The translations under genes were made by a program, and so were the position numbers. The notes under the pieces are model-generated. The model saw only the letters and a program-made list of their open reading frames with translations, ran no database searches and had not been told where the DNA came from. From Mycolicibacterium sp. P9-22 (GTDB lineage: Bacteria; Actinomycetota; Actinomycetes; Mycobacteriales; Mycobacteriaceae), in NCBI RefSeq assembly GCF_008329585.1, contig NZ_NPKP01000001.1, forward strand, positions 930,001 through 994,000: a stretch of DNA of 64,000 nt, in the 5' to 3' direction. Positions within the stretch are counted from its first letter, which is position 1; the number at the start of each line of letters is the position of its first letter. This document shows positions 25,522 to 34,050 of this stretch, piece after piece.

Positions 25522-28500
25522 TCACGGCAGCTTGTCGGCCACAACTCCCACCGAGTCGAAAGCCGCCTTGATGGCGTCGATCTGGGCGGCGCTGAAACCT
25601 TCGGAGCGCGCGGAGGAGATGATCGCGTACCGGGCGTCGACGAACTTCGCCGTCGAAGGGAGCCGGTACAGCGAGTCGTAGAACACCCGCGCCCACTGCT
25701 CGCCGGACACCTGATTCTTGCTGGCTTCCATCATCTTGTAGGCGGCGAAGTTCATGATGCCGCTGTTGCTGTGCACATAGTCGAAATCGTCGTTGGCATT
25801 GCAGCCGCACGCGTCGACGTACCGGCCGCCGTAGTGCTCGGGCTGGCGGTAATCCGAGGGGTCCTCCATGTTGCGGTACGGGTCGCCGGCGGCGTCCTCG
25901 GCGAAAAGCCAGCGTCCGGTGCCGGTCTTGTTCTCGATGATGGCGCCCATGATGTCGGCATAGGACTCGTTCATGGCACCCGACTCGCCGAGATAGGCCA
26001 GTCCGTTGATGTACTGGATGACCGCGTGGGTGTACTCGTGGGCCACCAGATCCAATGCGGCCTGGGTGATCCCGGCATCCCCGAAGACCATCACCGAACC
26101 GGTCCAGGCTGCGTTGCGCCAGCCGCTTGCCGACACTCCGCCGGGGTTGTAGTCGATACTCATCACCAGCGGGGCACCGTTGTCGTCGAACGAGTCCCGG
26201 CCCAGCACGCTGGTGTAGTAATCGAAGACCCGGGCCATGTTCGCCTGCGCCGACACCGCCGATCGCAGCCAACTCGTGGTGTAGCCCACCAGATTTCCTG
26301 GGATGCTGGGCAGCCCGGACCACGCGCTCTGATATCTGGTCGCGTAGGTGGCGATGTTGCGGCCGATGTCCGTCAGCACGATCGAAGACCCGGTGTTGGC
26401 GGCCGTCACCGTACGCACCTTGCCGAGCTGATCGGTGCCCGAGGACCGTACCGGCGCCAAAGCGTGCTGGGCGGTGGAGAATTCGGAGATGATGTTGCCG
26501 GGCTCGGAACCGTTGGCGGCGATGATGTACCGCGTGCCGATGGACGGGTAGATGCTGTCGGCGGCCGAGGTGACGTCCACCCGCCATGCCAGCTGGGGCG
26601 CGTGGTTCAGATCCTCGTGGTAGATCACCAATTCGGTGTCGTAGTGCAGGGTCGCGAGGAAGGCATCCTTGGTGGCCTGGCTAGGGTTTCCCCCGAGGTC
26701 GGACACCAGGTCGGCCTTGATCAGGTCGACGACTTTGGATGCCCGATCCACCGGCCCGATCGGGACGGTGCTGACACCGGTGATCCGAACGTCGTAATTG
26801 CTGATCAGGCTCGTCACCGTGCCGGTGCCGTCGGTGGTCAGCACCAGCTCGCTGCCCAGTACCCGCAGCCCGTTGACGGTCGGGTTCAGCCGATAGAACC
26901 GCGAACCGAAGTCATTGGTGGACACCGTGATCTCGTTCGCCGTGGCGAATCCGGCGGGCACGCCGAGCAGCGTGGAGATCCGGTTCAGCAGGGCCGCCGC
27001 CGACGCCGCGTCGGTCACCGTGTCGACGGCGAAGGTGCCGTCGATGTTGCGTACCTTGCCCGCGGCGTTCCTGCCGACATCGACGTAGCCGGTCGATGTC
27101 AGGTTTCTCAGTTCGGCGAGGGTGAGGGTGCCGTCGACGTCGGGGTGCACAGCCGCGACCGGGATGCTGATATCGACGGGTATTCCGTGGCCACCCTCGA
27201 GCACCGACACGGTGACGTTCAGCGCGTCGGCGCCCGGGGTGAACCAGGCACGGTAGCGCGCAACGGCATTCGGTGTGAAGGTGAAGGCCCCGGTGCTCGG
27301 ATTGATTGTCAGTGTGCCGGCGGTGGGCGCGGCGGAGGCGAGCAGATAGCTCAGCGGGGACGAGTCGGTCACCTGGATCTGGCCGCTGACCGCCCCGGTG
27401 ACCGCATTCACCGCGTAGGCGATCGTGCCCGCCACGGGCAGGTCGTTGCCGGGTGTCGAAGCCACGACGGCGACCGACACCGTGAGTGTCTGCGTCGCAC
27501 CGTGACCGTCGTCGACCCGCACCGTGAACGAATCGGTGCCGTTGCCCGCGGCGCGGGCAACGGCGGTGGGGGTGTACCCGAAGGTGCCGTCGGCGTTGAG
27601 GACTACGGTGCCGCGGGACGGACCGGTGGGCACCGTGAAGGTCAGCCGATCCTGTTCGGCATCGGTGACGTTGAGCAGCCCGGTGACCCGTCCGGTCGCG
27701 GGATCGGTGGCCAGCCCGCTGATCGACGCAGTGGTGGGTGCGGTGTTGCGGGGACTGATGTTCAGGGTCACCGGCACGTACAGGACACCGCCATGTCCGT
27801 CATCGACGGTGATGGTGAGGGTTTCGGTCCGCGCCGACGGATCGGTTGTGGCCGCGGCATGGCGGGCGGTGATGGTCGGGGTGTAGGTGAACCTGCCGTC
27901 GGCTGCGACGACCAGCGTGCCCTTCAGGGTGGCGGTGGTGCCGTCGAAGTAGATGCGGTCGCCGTTGGCGTCGGTGGTCTGCACGATCCCCGTGATCACG
28001 CCGGTCGTCGAATTGGGTGTTCCCACCGTCACTTTCGGCACGGGAGCGGCGTTGGCCGGGACCACCGCGATGGTGATGGTCTGCTGGACCACACCGCGAC
28101 GTCCGTCGTCGACGGTGATGGTGACGGTTTCGGTGAGCGCGGACAGCGGGGCGGTGTCGGCGGCGGCCGCGTGCCGGGCGGTCGCGGTGGGGGTGTAGGT
28201 GAAGGTGCCGTCGGCACCGAAAACGATGGTGCCCTTGGTGGGTTTGGTGAGGACCGTGATTTTCAGCGGGTCGCCGTCGCCGTCGGTGACGCCGGTCGAC
28301 CCGATGACCTGGCCGGTGACCGCGTTGCCGGTGCCGGTCGGCGCCACCACCTCGGGGCGCAGGTTGGCGGGCACCAGCGATATCACCCGCAGGGCGCCGG
28401 CGGCGGTGTCGGTCACATACAGCTGCATACCGTCCGGGCTGGCGGCGAGCCCGCCGATGCCGCTGCCGGTGTCCAGGGTGGTCTGCAGGGTGCGGGTCTT

Positions 28501-30231
28501 GGTGTCGTACACCGCGAGATCGCCGTCGGCGGCGGTGAGGAAAAGCAGTGATCCGTCCTTGCTGACGGCGGCGTTCGTGGTGGGCTCGGCGGTCGCGAAC
28601 TCGTTGAGGACGGTGAAGTTGGTGGCGCTGAGCACCTTGATCTGGGTGCCGGCGCTCGCCGTGTAGACGGACGCGGAGTCTCGACTGACCGCGAGGACTG
28701 TTGATCCCGTGGTGCCGGCGAGCAGTTTCGCGGAGTTGGACCACCACGACGAGGTGCTGTACGCGGCGATGCCCGCGGGTGTCGAGGCGTACACCCGCTT
28801 GCCGTTGGGGCTGACCACCAGCGCTGTCGCGCCCGTGGTCCCGCTGATCCAGGCGACGATGCGGTTGGTCGACGTGCTCAGCTTGGCCATCCTGCCGGTG
28901 GCATTACCGATGTACAAGGCGCCACCCGCCGGGCTGATTGCGAGCGTGGTGGGGGTGAAGCTGAGCGCGATCTTGCGCTTCACGGTGTTGGTGGCGGTGT
29001 CGATCACCGTGATGGATCGGCCTGCCGCATCGGCCACGTAGGCCGCCTTCCCGTCGGCCTTGACCGCCACCGAGACGGGATCGGTACCGACCGGGATGGT
29101 CGACACCACGGTGCCGTCCAGGGTGTCGATCACCGTCAACGTGCCGGTGGTCGAGTTCACCAGATACGCGCGGCCGTTGGTGACCGCCACCGCCCCTGGC
29201 CGGTCGCCGGTGAGCACCGGGCCGAGCAGGTGGATCGGCGTGGGATCGATGGGGATGGCCACCGACGCCGTCACCTTCGGCGTGGAGCCGTCGCTCACCG
29301 TCACCGTGAACACGGCGTCGGGAGCGGCGGTGAGCCCGGCCAGGACGCGTTGTGACGCGGTGGGGGTGTAGACGAACGTGCCGGTGGAGCTGAACGCCAG
29401 GGTGCCCTCGGCGGGTCGGGTGAGCACCGCGTAGGAGAGCCGGGCGCCTTCGGGATCGGTGGCCACGATGTGCCCGCTGACCGCACCCGTGGTCGGGTCG
29501 GGATCGCCGATCGCCGGTGCGCCGATGACGGGTTGGACATTGGTGATGGCCGCCGCGACCGCCATGGCCGCCGGCGCGGACGCCGCCGTGGCGGCGGGGG
29601 TGAGGCCGAGCTGGCGGCGTGCCGCCGCCAGCAGCACCCACAGGCCGGGGAACTCGACCGTAGGGCCGGGCCGGCTGCCCTGCAGCGGTGCGGTCAGTGC
29701 GGACAGCAGGGTGTTGATCACCTTCGCCGGAGTCGGCAAGGTGAGCTTCGGAATGGTCTGCGGGACAGGGCTACTCACGGTGGCGGCAGCGATCACCGGG
29801 GCCGGGGCGGCGGCCGGTTCGATGGTGACGGCGCGTAGGACGGTGGGAGCGGAGGGCTCGACAGCCTGCTGGCGCACCGGTGAGTCGGCGGTCCGCACGG
29901 TGCGCCGTTGTGCGAGCGTGGTGCGGGGTTTCTTCTTCGGGGACGCGGTCCGGAGCGAGGGACGCTCGGATGCCGTGCCGGACGAGGCCGCCGGCGTTTC
30001 GGGCTCGGTGCCGGTCTCTGCGGTGTCGGCTGTCGTGGCCACCGGGTCGGATGGCGCGGCATCGGGTGCGGACACGGTGCTGTCGGACTGGCCGGTATCG
30101 GAACCGCCGGTGCCGGGATCGGCCCCGGCCGGCGCCGGGACCGCAATCGCCACACCGATTCCGAGCGCCACCGCGAGTGCGCCGATGCGGCCCACGTGAC
30201 GGGCACAATCCGTTGCGGTCGAGTCCCTCAA
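25522..30231 (-). CDS. Giant secreted M4 metallopeptidase with Ig-like repeats and beta-propeller (about 1569 aa)
   Basis: A modular exported protein. In order: signal peptide with GRIGALAVALGIG core (about residues 1-38); Ser/Thr/Pro/Ala-rich linker to about 195; LWVLLAAARRQLG segment; one Ig/cadherin-like repeat (about 230-330, FVYTPTASQ); a YVTN-type beta-propeller (about 335-620, units such as LTVIDTLDGTVVSTIPVG); four further Ig-like repeats (about 625-1045, each with DGTFTYTPT-like strands); an FTP/PepSY-like propeptide region (about 1050-1250); and a C-terminal M4 domain. All thermolysin catalytic elements are present: HEYTH (1398-1402), third zinc ligand Glu1422 in NESYAD, and His1487 in VHSNSG. 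TTG at 30231 is chosen; GTG at 30195 is an alternative. Its substrate and any surface anchoring are unknown. Confidence 0.88.
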   Translation of the reverse strand: MRDSTATDCARHVGRIGALAVALGIGVAIAVPAPAGADPGTGGSDTGQSDSTVSAPDAAPSDPVATTADTAETGTEPETPAASSGTASERPSLRTASPKKKPRTTLAQRRTVRTADSPVRQQAVEPSAPTVLRAVTIEPAAAPAPVIAAATVSSPVPQTIPKLTLPTPAKVINTLLSALTAPLQGSRPGPTVEFPGLWVLLAAARRQLGLTPAATAASAPAAMAVAAAITNVQPVIGAPAIGDPDPTTGAVSGHIVATDPEGARLSYAVLTRPAEGTLAFSSTGTFVYTPTASQRVLAGLTAAPDAVFTVTVSDGSTPKVTASVAIPIDPTPIHLLGPVLTGDRPGAVAVTNGRAYLVNSTTGTLTVIDTLDGTVVSTIPVGTDPVSVAVKADGKAAYVADAAGRSITVIDTATNTVKRKIALSFTPTTLAISPAGGALYIGNATGRMAKLSTSTNRIVAWISGTTGATALVVSPNGKRVYASTPAGIAAYSTSSWWSNSAKLLAGTTGSTVLAVSRDSASVYTASAGTQIKVLSATNFTVLNEFATAEPTTNAAVSKDGSLLFLTAADGDLAVYDTKTRTLQTTLDTGSGIGGLAASPDGMQLYVTDTAAGALRVISLVPANLRPEVVAPTGTGNAVTGQVIGSTGVTDGDGDPLKITVLTKPTKGTIVFGADGTFTYTPTATARHAAAADTAPLSALTETVTITVDDGRRGVVQQTITIAVVPANAAPVPKVTVGTPNSTTGVITGIVQTTDANGDRIYFDGTTATLKGTLVVAADGRFTYTPTITARHAAATTDPSARTETLTITVDDGHGGVLYVPVTLNISPRNTAPTTASISGLATDPATGRVTGLLNVTDAEQDRLTFTVPTGPSRGTVVLNADGTFGYTPTAVARAAGNGTDSFTVRVDDGHGATQTLTVSVAVVASTPGNDLPVAGTIAYAVNAVTGAVSGQIQVTDSSPLSYLLASAAPTAGTLTINPSTGAFTFTPNAVARYRAWFTPGADALNVTVSVLEGGHGIPVDISIPVAAVHPDVDGTLTLAELRNLTSTGYVDVGRNAAGKVRNIDGTFAVDTVTDAASAAALLNRISTLLGVPAGFATANEITVSTNDFGSRFYRLNPTVNGLRVLGSELVLTTDGTGTVTSLISNYDVRITGVSTVPIGPVDRASKVVDLIKADLVSDLGGNPSQATKDAFLATLHYDTELVIYHEDLNHAPQLAWRVDVTSAADSIYPSIGTRYIIAANGSEPGNIISEFSTAQHALAPVRSSGTDQLGKVRTVTAANTGSSIVLTDIGRNIATYATRYQSAWSGLPSIPGNLVGYTTSWLRSAVSAQANMARVFDYYTSVLGRDSFDDNGAPLVMSIDYNPGGVSASGWRNAAWTGSVMVFGDAGITQAALDLVAHEYTHAVIQYINGLAYLGESGAMNESYADIMGAIIENKTGTGRWLFAEDAAGDPYRNMEDPSDYRQPEHYGGRYVDACGCNANDDFDYVHSNSGIMNFAAYKMMEASKNQVSGEQWARVFYDSLYRLPSTAKFVDARYAIISSARSEGFSAAQIDAIKAAFDSVGVVADKLP

Positions 30232-30378
30232 GATAACGCCCCCGCCTTGTGGCCGGCCAATTGACGGCAACGACAACACCGTCTGGAAGTACACCACAAA
30301 AACGCCTCGACCGGAGGCGATGGCGCGATTGGGTGCCGGGCCGGCTACCGCTGAACCGGCTACTGATAGAACCAACTG

Positions 30379-31008
30379 ATGAGCCAGCCGTTCTCCGAGA
30401 TCAGCGCCGACGAGCACGACCGCCAGCAGGCGGTGCACGGACCGCTGACCGCGGCGCTGCGACGCCTGGTGGCGGCCGGCATCAGCACCGGAGCCGACAG
30501 CGAGACGATTCGCCGGGCGCAGGTCGCACTCGAAGCGATCGCGGACACCCTGGAAGAGCGGCGGCACGACGGTCCGCGCACCATGCGGCACGCCGAGACC
30601 GGTCGGCCCATCACCTGGGCCGACCCGGTGATCGGGCTGCGCAATGCGATCGCGCCGCCGTTGGCCATCGAGCACACCGAATCAGGGCGTTGCTGGACCG
30701 AATTCGAGCTCGGAGCGCCCTACGAGGGACCCCCCGGCCGGGTGCACGGGGGCATCTGCGCGCTGGTGCTCGACCATATTCTCGGTGAGGTGGCCAGCGA
30801 GGGTCTGCGCAAACCACGCTTCACCGGCACGCTCACACTGAAGTATCTGCGCGGTACCCCGCTCGGCCCGCTACGCGCCGAGGCCTGGGTGGAGCGGACC
30901 GAAGGCATCAAAGCCTTTGCGCGCGGACAGATCCTGGACTCCGAGGGAGTGACGGTGGAGGCCGAGGGCATCTTCATCATGCCCGCGTGGGCGCGGGAGG
31001 CCGTTTAG
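30379..31008 (+). CDS. PaaI-family hotdog thioesterase (209 aa)
   Basis: A single hotdog-fold thioesterase. The active-site helix motif is in GRVHGGICALVLDHILG (about residues 120-137), with HGG as in PaaI/YdiI-type acyl-CoA thioesterases, and LTLKYLRGTPLGPLRAEAWVER as the following strands. The N-terminal 90 residues are a helical extension that several mycobacterial members share. The ATG at 30379 is 147 bp from the divergent start of the giant metallopeptidase. The TAG stop overlaps by 3 bp the TAA stop of the convergent DoxX gene (31005-31008). The acyl substrate is unknown. Confidence 0.88.
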   Translation: MSQPFSEISADEHDRQQAVHGPLTAALRRLVAAGISTGADSETIRRAQVALEAIADTLEERRHDGPRTMRHAETGRPITWADPVIGLRNAIAPPLAIEHTESGRCWTEFELGAPYEGPPGRVHGGICALVLDHILGEVASEGLRKPRFTGTLTLKYLRGTPLGPLRAEAWVERTEGIKAFARGQILDSEGVTVEAEGIFIMPAWAREAV

Positions 31009-31421
31009 CTCCGGCGTCGAATGACGCTGTCCAGGGCGATCGAGCCGCCACCGATGAACACCAGCAGCAAGAACCCGAAGCAGAACAGCACCGCGGGCTC
31101 GCCGCCGTTGTCGATGGGCCAGAACGCCGTCGGTTGGTGGGCGCTGAAGTACGCGTAGGCCATCTCGCCGGAGGCGATGAAGGCGGCGATGCGAGTGAAC
31201 AGACCGGTCAGGATCAACAGACCGAGCACCAGTTCGATGACTCCGGCGTACCAGTAGGGCCAGGTGCCCATCGGGACGGTGCCGCTGGGCATCGCGGTCG
31301 GGAACCCCAGGAGCTTCTGGGTGCCGTGCAGCGTGAAGAGCAATCCGAACACGATCCGGAAGACCGAGAGGACCACGGGCGCGAACTGCGTCAGCTTGGT
31401 GTCGATATTGGGCGAGGCCAT
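31005..31421 (-). CDS. DoxX-family membrane protein, copy 2 (138 aa)
   Basis: A small four-helix DoxX/TQO-type membrane protein: helices around VVLSVFRIVFGLLFTLHG, YWYAGVIELVLGLLILTGLF, FIASGEMAYAYF and AVLFCFGFLLLVFIGGG. DoxX proteins in mycobacteria have been linked to a membrane oxidoreductase complex with superoxide dismutase; whether this copy does so is unknown. It is clearly a tandem duplicate of the gene immediately upstream (31455-31880), sharing RIVFG, WYAG(V/L)IEL, GLFTR, AAFIASG and HQP segments. The gap is 33 bp, so they are likely cotranscribed. Confidence 0.88.
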   Translation of the reverse strand: MASPNIDTKLTQFAPVVLSVFRIVFGLLFTLHGTQKLLGFPTAMPSGTVPMGTWPYWYAGVIELVLGLLILTGLFTRIAAFIASGEMAYAYFSAHQPTAFWPIDNGGEPAVLFCFGFLLLVFIGGGSIALDSVIRRRS

Positions 31422-31454
31422 CCGCCAATAATAGGACTACGGTCCGTTTCTGGT

Positions 31455-31880
31455 CTACTCGGTGGCCGTGCGCGTCCGCAGTTTGTCCAGGGAATACGGG
31501 CCCGGCCCGGTGAACACCAGGAGAAAGAACACGAAACAGAACAGAATCGGGGACAGACCGCCGTTTCCGCCGTACTCCGGCGGGACGATCGGCCACAGGC
31601 CCATCGGCTGGTGCTGCCAGAAGTAGGCGACGGCCATCGTGCCGGAGGCAATGAACGCCGCGGCGCGGGTGAACAGGCCGAACGTGATGAGCAGCCCGGC
31701 AACCAATTCGATGAGTCCCGCATACCAGGCGGGCCACGATCCGGTCGGCATCGTCATCGCGATGGGCCAACCGAACATCTTGGAGGTACCGAAGGCGGTG
31801 AACAGGAAGCCGAAGACGATCCGGACGAGGCTCAGGATCGACGGCGCCAGCGCATCCAGGCGAGCGGACAGATTGATCAT
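31455..31880 (-). CDS. DoxX-family membrane protein, copy 1 (141 aa)
   Basis: Same family and topology as the downstream copy: SILSLVRIVFGFLFTAFGTSKMFGW, WYAGLIELVAGLLITFGLFTR, AAFIASGTMAVAYFWQHQP and ILFCFVFFLLVFTGPGPYSLD. ATG at 31880 (MINLSARLDAL) is preferred; the longer open frame runs into the terminator hairpin of glnA1. It sits 29 bp downstream of that hairpin, which separates it from glnA1 on the same strand. Substrate or partner unknown. Confidence 0.87.
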   Translation of the reverse strand: MINLSARLDALAPSILSLVRIVFGFLFTAFGTSKMFGWPIAMTMPTGSWPAWYAGLIELVAGLLITFGLFTRAAAFIASGTMAVAYFWQHQPMGLWPIVPPEYGGNGGLSPILFCFVFFLLVFTGPGPYSLDKLRTRTATE

Positions 31881-31908
31881 GGATCGGGACCCTACCCACT
31901 CGAGACGA

Positions 31909-31939
31909 CAACGGCCCCCGGACATACCGGGGGCCGTTG
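31909..31939 (-). terminator. Strong hairpin downstream of glnA1
   Basis: A perfect 13-bp GC-rich stem (CAACGGCCCCCGG, 31909-31921, with CCGGGGGCCGTTG, 31927-31939) and a 5-nt ACATA loop, 76 bp beyond the glnA1 stop. No U-run follows on the minus strand, which is usual for mycobacterial intrinsic terminators. It would separate glnA1 from the DoxX pair. Confidence 0.75.
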
Positions 31940-31966
31940 CGTAGCGACTGTCCTACATCTGTCTAG

Positions 31967-32013
31967 ACGTCGCGTCGGCGAAGCCGAGTTAAACGTCGCG
32001 TCGGCGAAGCCGA
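31967..32013. repeat. Two tandem 21-bp repeats, each a small hairpin, after glnA1
   Basis: The 21-bp unit ACGTCGCGTCGGCGAAGCCGA occurs at 31967-31987 and 31993-32013 (period 26 bp). Each contains TCGGC-GAA-GCCGA, a short stem with a 3-nt loop. The repeats lie directly between the glnA1 stop (32015) and the terminator hairpin, so they would be in the glnA1 3' UTR. Function unknown. Confidence 0.8.
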
Positions 32014-32014
32014 C

Positions 32015-33451
32015 CTAGACGTCGTAGTACAGGCTGAACTCGTACGGGTGAGGACGGATCTGGATCGGCAGGATCTCGTTCTCCCGCTTGTAGGAGATCC
32101 AGGTCTCGATCAGGTCCTCGGTGAACACGCCACCCTCGGTGAGGTATTCGTGATCCTCTTCGAGCCTGTCGATCACCGCGGCCAGTGAGGTCGGGGCCTG
32201 CGGGATGTTGGCGGCCTCGTCCGGCGGCAGCTCGTAGAGGTCCTTGTCGACCGGTGCGAGCGGCTCGATCTTCTTCTTGATGCCGTCGATACCGGCCATC
32301 AGCATGGCCGCGAACGCCAGGTACGGGTTGCCCGAGCTGTCCGGGCAACGGAACTCGAGACGCTTGGCCTTCGGGTTGTTGCCGGTGATCGGAATGCGGA
32401 CACAGGCCGAGCGGTTGCGCTGGCTGTACACCAGGTTGATCGGGGCCTCGTAGCCCGGCACCAGACGCTTGTAGGAGTTCACCGTGGGGTTGGTGAACGC
32501 CAGCAGCGACGGCGCGTGGTGCAGGATGCCGCCGATGTAGTGGCGCGCCATGTCCGACAGGCCCGCGTAACCCGACTCGTCATGGAACAGCGGCTTGCCG
32601 TCCTTCCACAGCGACTGGTGGGCGTGCATACCCGAACCGTTGTCACCGAACAGCGGCTTGGGCATGAAGGTGACGGTCTTGCCGTTCTGCCACGCGGTGT
32701 TCTTGATGATGTACTTGAACAGCAGCACATCGTCGGCCGCGGCCAGCAGCGTGTCGAACTTGTAGTTGATCTCGGCCTGGCCGGCCGTGCCGACCTCGTG
32801 GTGGCCGCGCTCCAGGGTGAACCCGGCGTTCTGCAGGTTGGTGGCCATCTCGTCGCGCAGATCCACATAGTGGTCGTACGGAGCGACGGGGAAGTAGCCG
32901 CCCTTGGGCCGCACCTTGTAGCCGCGGTTGGGGGAGCCGTCGGCCTCGTAGGGTTCGCCGCTGTTCCACCAGCCCGACTCGGAGTCGACCTCGTAGAAGG
33001 TTCCGTTGATCTTCGAGTCGAAGCTCACCGAGTCGAAGATGTAGAACTCGGCCTCGGCGCCGAAGTAGCAGGTGTCGGCGATGCCGGTGCTGGTGAGGTA
33101 GTTCTCCGCCTTGCGGGCGACGTTGCGCGGGTCGCGCGAGTACGCCTCCCGGGTGAACGGATCGTGCACGAAGAAGCTGAGATTCAGCGTCTTGGCCGCC
33201 CGGAACGGGTCGATGCGTGCCGTGTTGGGATCGGGCAGCAACATCATGTCCGACTCGTGGATCGACTGGAAGCCGCGCACCGAGGAGCCGTCGAAGGCCA
33301 GCCCGTCCTCGAACACGCTCTCGTCGAATGCCGCTGCCGGAATCGAGAAGTGCTGGACGACACCGGGCAGATCGCAGAACCGAATGTCGACGTACTCGAC
33401 GTTCTCGTCCTTGATCAGCTTGAAGATGTCATCGGAGGTCTTTTCTGCCAC
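32015..33451 (-). CDS. glnA1: Glutamine synthetase type I, GlnA1 (478 aa)
   Basis: The main ammonia-assimilating enzyme, glutamate + NH3 + ATP to glutamine, a dodecamer. It has the same length (478) and near-identical motifs as M. tuberculosis GlnA1: [74 protein letters not shown] and [14 protein letters not shown]. The adenylylation tyrosine is Tyr406 in KDLYELPP, the site GlnE modifies. GTG at 33451 is chosen, giving [12 protein letters not shown] with GGAGA 8 nt upstream; earlier in-frame ATGs lie in the promoter. A GlnR-like tetrad lies at 33502-33539, so transcription is likely nitrogen-controlled. Confidence 0.98.
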   Translation of the reverse strand: MAEKTSDDIFKLIKDENVEYVDIRFCDLPGVVQHFSIPAAAFDESVFEDGLAFDGSSVRGFQSIHESDMMLLPDPNTARIDPFRAAKTLNLSFFVHDPFTREAYSRDPRNVARKAENYLTSTGIADTCYFGAEAEFYIFDSVSFDSKINGTFYEVDSESGWWNSGEPYEADGSPNRGYKVRPKGGYFPVAPYDHYVDLRDEMATNLQNAGFTLERGHHEVGTAGQAEINYKFDTLLAAADDVLLFKYIIKNTAWQNGKTVTFMPKPLFGDNGSGMHAHQSLWKDGKPLFHDESGYAGLSDMARHYIGGILHHAPSLLAFTNPTVNSYKRLVPGYEAPINLVYSQRNRSACVRIPITGNNPKAKRLEFRCPDSSGNPYLAFAAMLMAGIDGIKKKIEPLAPVDKDLYELPPDEAANIPQAPTSLAAVIDRLEEDHEYLTEGGVFTEDLIETWISYKRENEILPIQIRPHPYEFSLYYDV

Positions 33452-33501
33452 TACAAGTTCTCCTTTTCTGGTGACCCGCGCGTTGACGCTATGGACACGA
33501 T

Positions 33502-33539
33502 GTTGCACGTTCATCAACCATATGTTGCGTCGAAGTTAC
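33502..33539 (-). promoter_or_regulatory. Candidate GlnR binding site upstream of glnA1
   Basis: Read on the minus strand, four 5-mers with exact 6-bp spacers: GTAAC, GCAAC, TTGAT, GCAAC (11-bp period). This matches the actinobacterial GlnR layout gTnAC-n6-GaAAC repeated twice, with the third element weakest. It lies 51-88 bp upstream of the glnA1 start, and one end is 29 bp from the divergent RDD gene. Confidence 0.65.
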
Positions 33540-33554
33540 GCAATGACCTCGCTC

Positions 33555-33560
33555 TATGCT
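33555..33560 (+). promoter_or_regulatory. Candidate -10 element for the RDD gene
   Basis: TATGCT (TANNNT) ends 7 nt before the ATG at 33568, consistent with a leaderless or near-leaderless transcript. Confidence 0.45.
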
Positions 33561-33567
33561 TGGTCCC

Positions 33568-34044
33568 ATGGCCCGTGAGCTCTCATCCTGGTTGTCCGGA
33601 CCGGAACCTTCAAGGTCGGGCAACCCCGCCGACGGGCCCGACGAGTACCCCGGGCACCGGCTGGGGCTGCCCCGGCACGGGTCGGGGTCGGTCGCCGGAT
33701 TCGGCCGGCGGACCGCTGCGCTGCTGGTCGACTGGTTGATCGCGTACGGTCTGGCCGCGCTGGCGATGAGCCTGGGGCTGCTGTCGCTGCAGACGCTGTC
33801 CACCGCGGTCCTGGTGATCTGGTTCGTCCTGGGCGCGGCGTCGGTGCGGCTGTTCGGTTTCACACCCGGTCAGATGGCGCTCGGGTTGATGGTGGTGTCC
33901 GTCGACAACCGCCAACATGTCGGGATGGGGCGTGCGCTGGCCCGTGGCGTGTTGGTGGCGCTGGTGATCCCGCCGCTGTTCACCGACAGCGATCAGCGCA
34001 GCCTGTCCGATCTGGCCACGAAGACCGCCGTGGTGCGGCGATGA
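33568..34044 (+). CDS. RDD-family membrane protein (158 aa)
   Basis: An RDD-domain membrane protein, equivalent to Rv2219A. After a Pro/Gly-rich N-terminus of about 45 residues, GFGRRTAALLVDWLIAYGLAA contains the Arg and Asp that define RDD proteins; two more hydrophobic segments follow (TAVLVIWFVLGAA and ARGVLVALVIPPLF) with the conserved GQMALGLMVV between them. Function of the family is poorly defined; some members are implicated in transport. It is divergent from glnA1 and converges on the DUF4191 gene with a 6-bp gap. Confidence 0.88.
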   Translation: MARELSSWLSGPEPSRSGNPADGPDEYPGHRLGLPRHGSGSVAGFGRRTAALLVDWLIAYGLAALAMSLGLLSLQTLSTAVLVIWFVLGAASVRLFGFTPGQMALGLMVVSVDNRQHVGMGRALARGVLVALVIPPLFTDSDQRSLSDLATKTAVVRR

Positions 34045-34050
34045 GCTGGA

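Noticed and set aside
25771-28551. A 926-codon + strand open frame inside the giant metallopeptidase gene
   Set aside because: The minus strand has unmistakable peptidase and Ig-like motifs; the plus frame gives only Gly/Val/Asp/Arg-rich sequence with no motif.
27100-29500. Repeated blocks in the metallopeptidase gene considered as CRISPR or DNA repeats
   Set aside because: The repetition follows Ig-like protein domains of about 100 residues with diverged DNA; no short spaced identical repeats.
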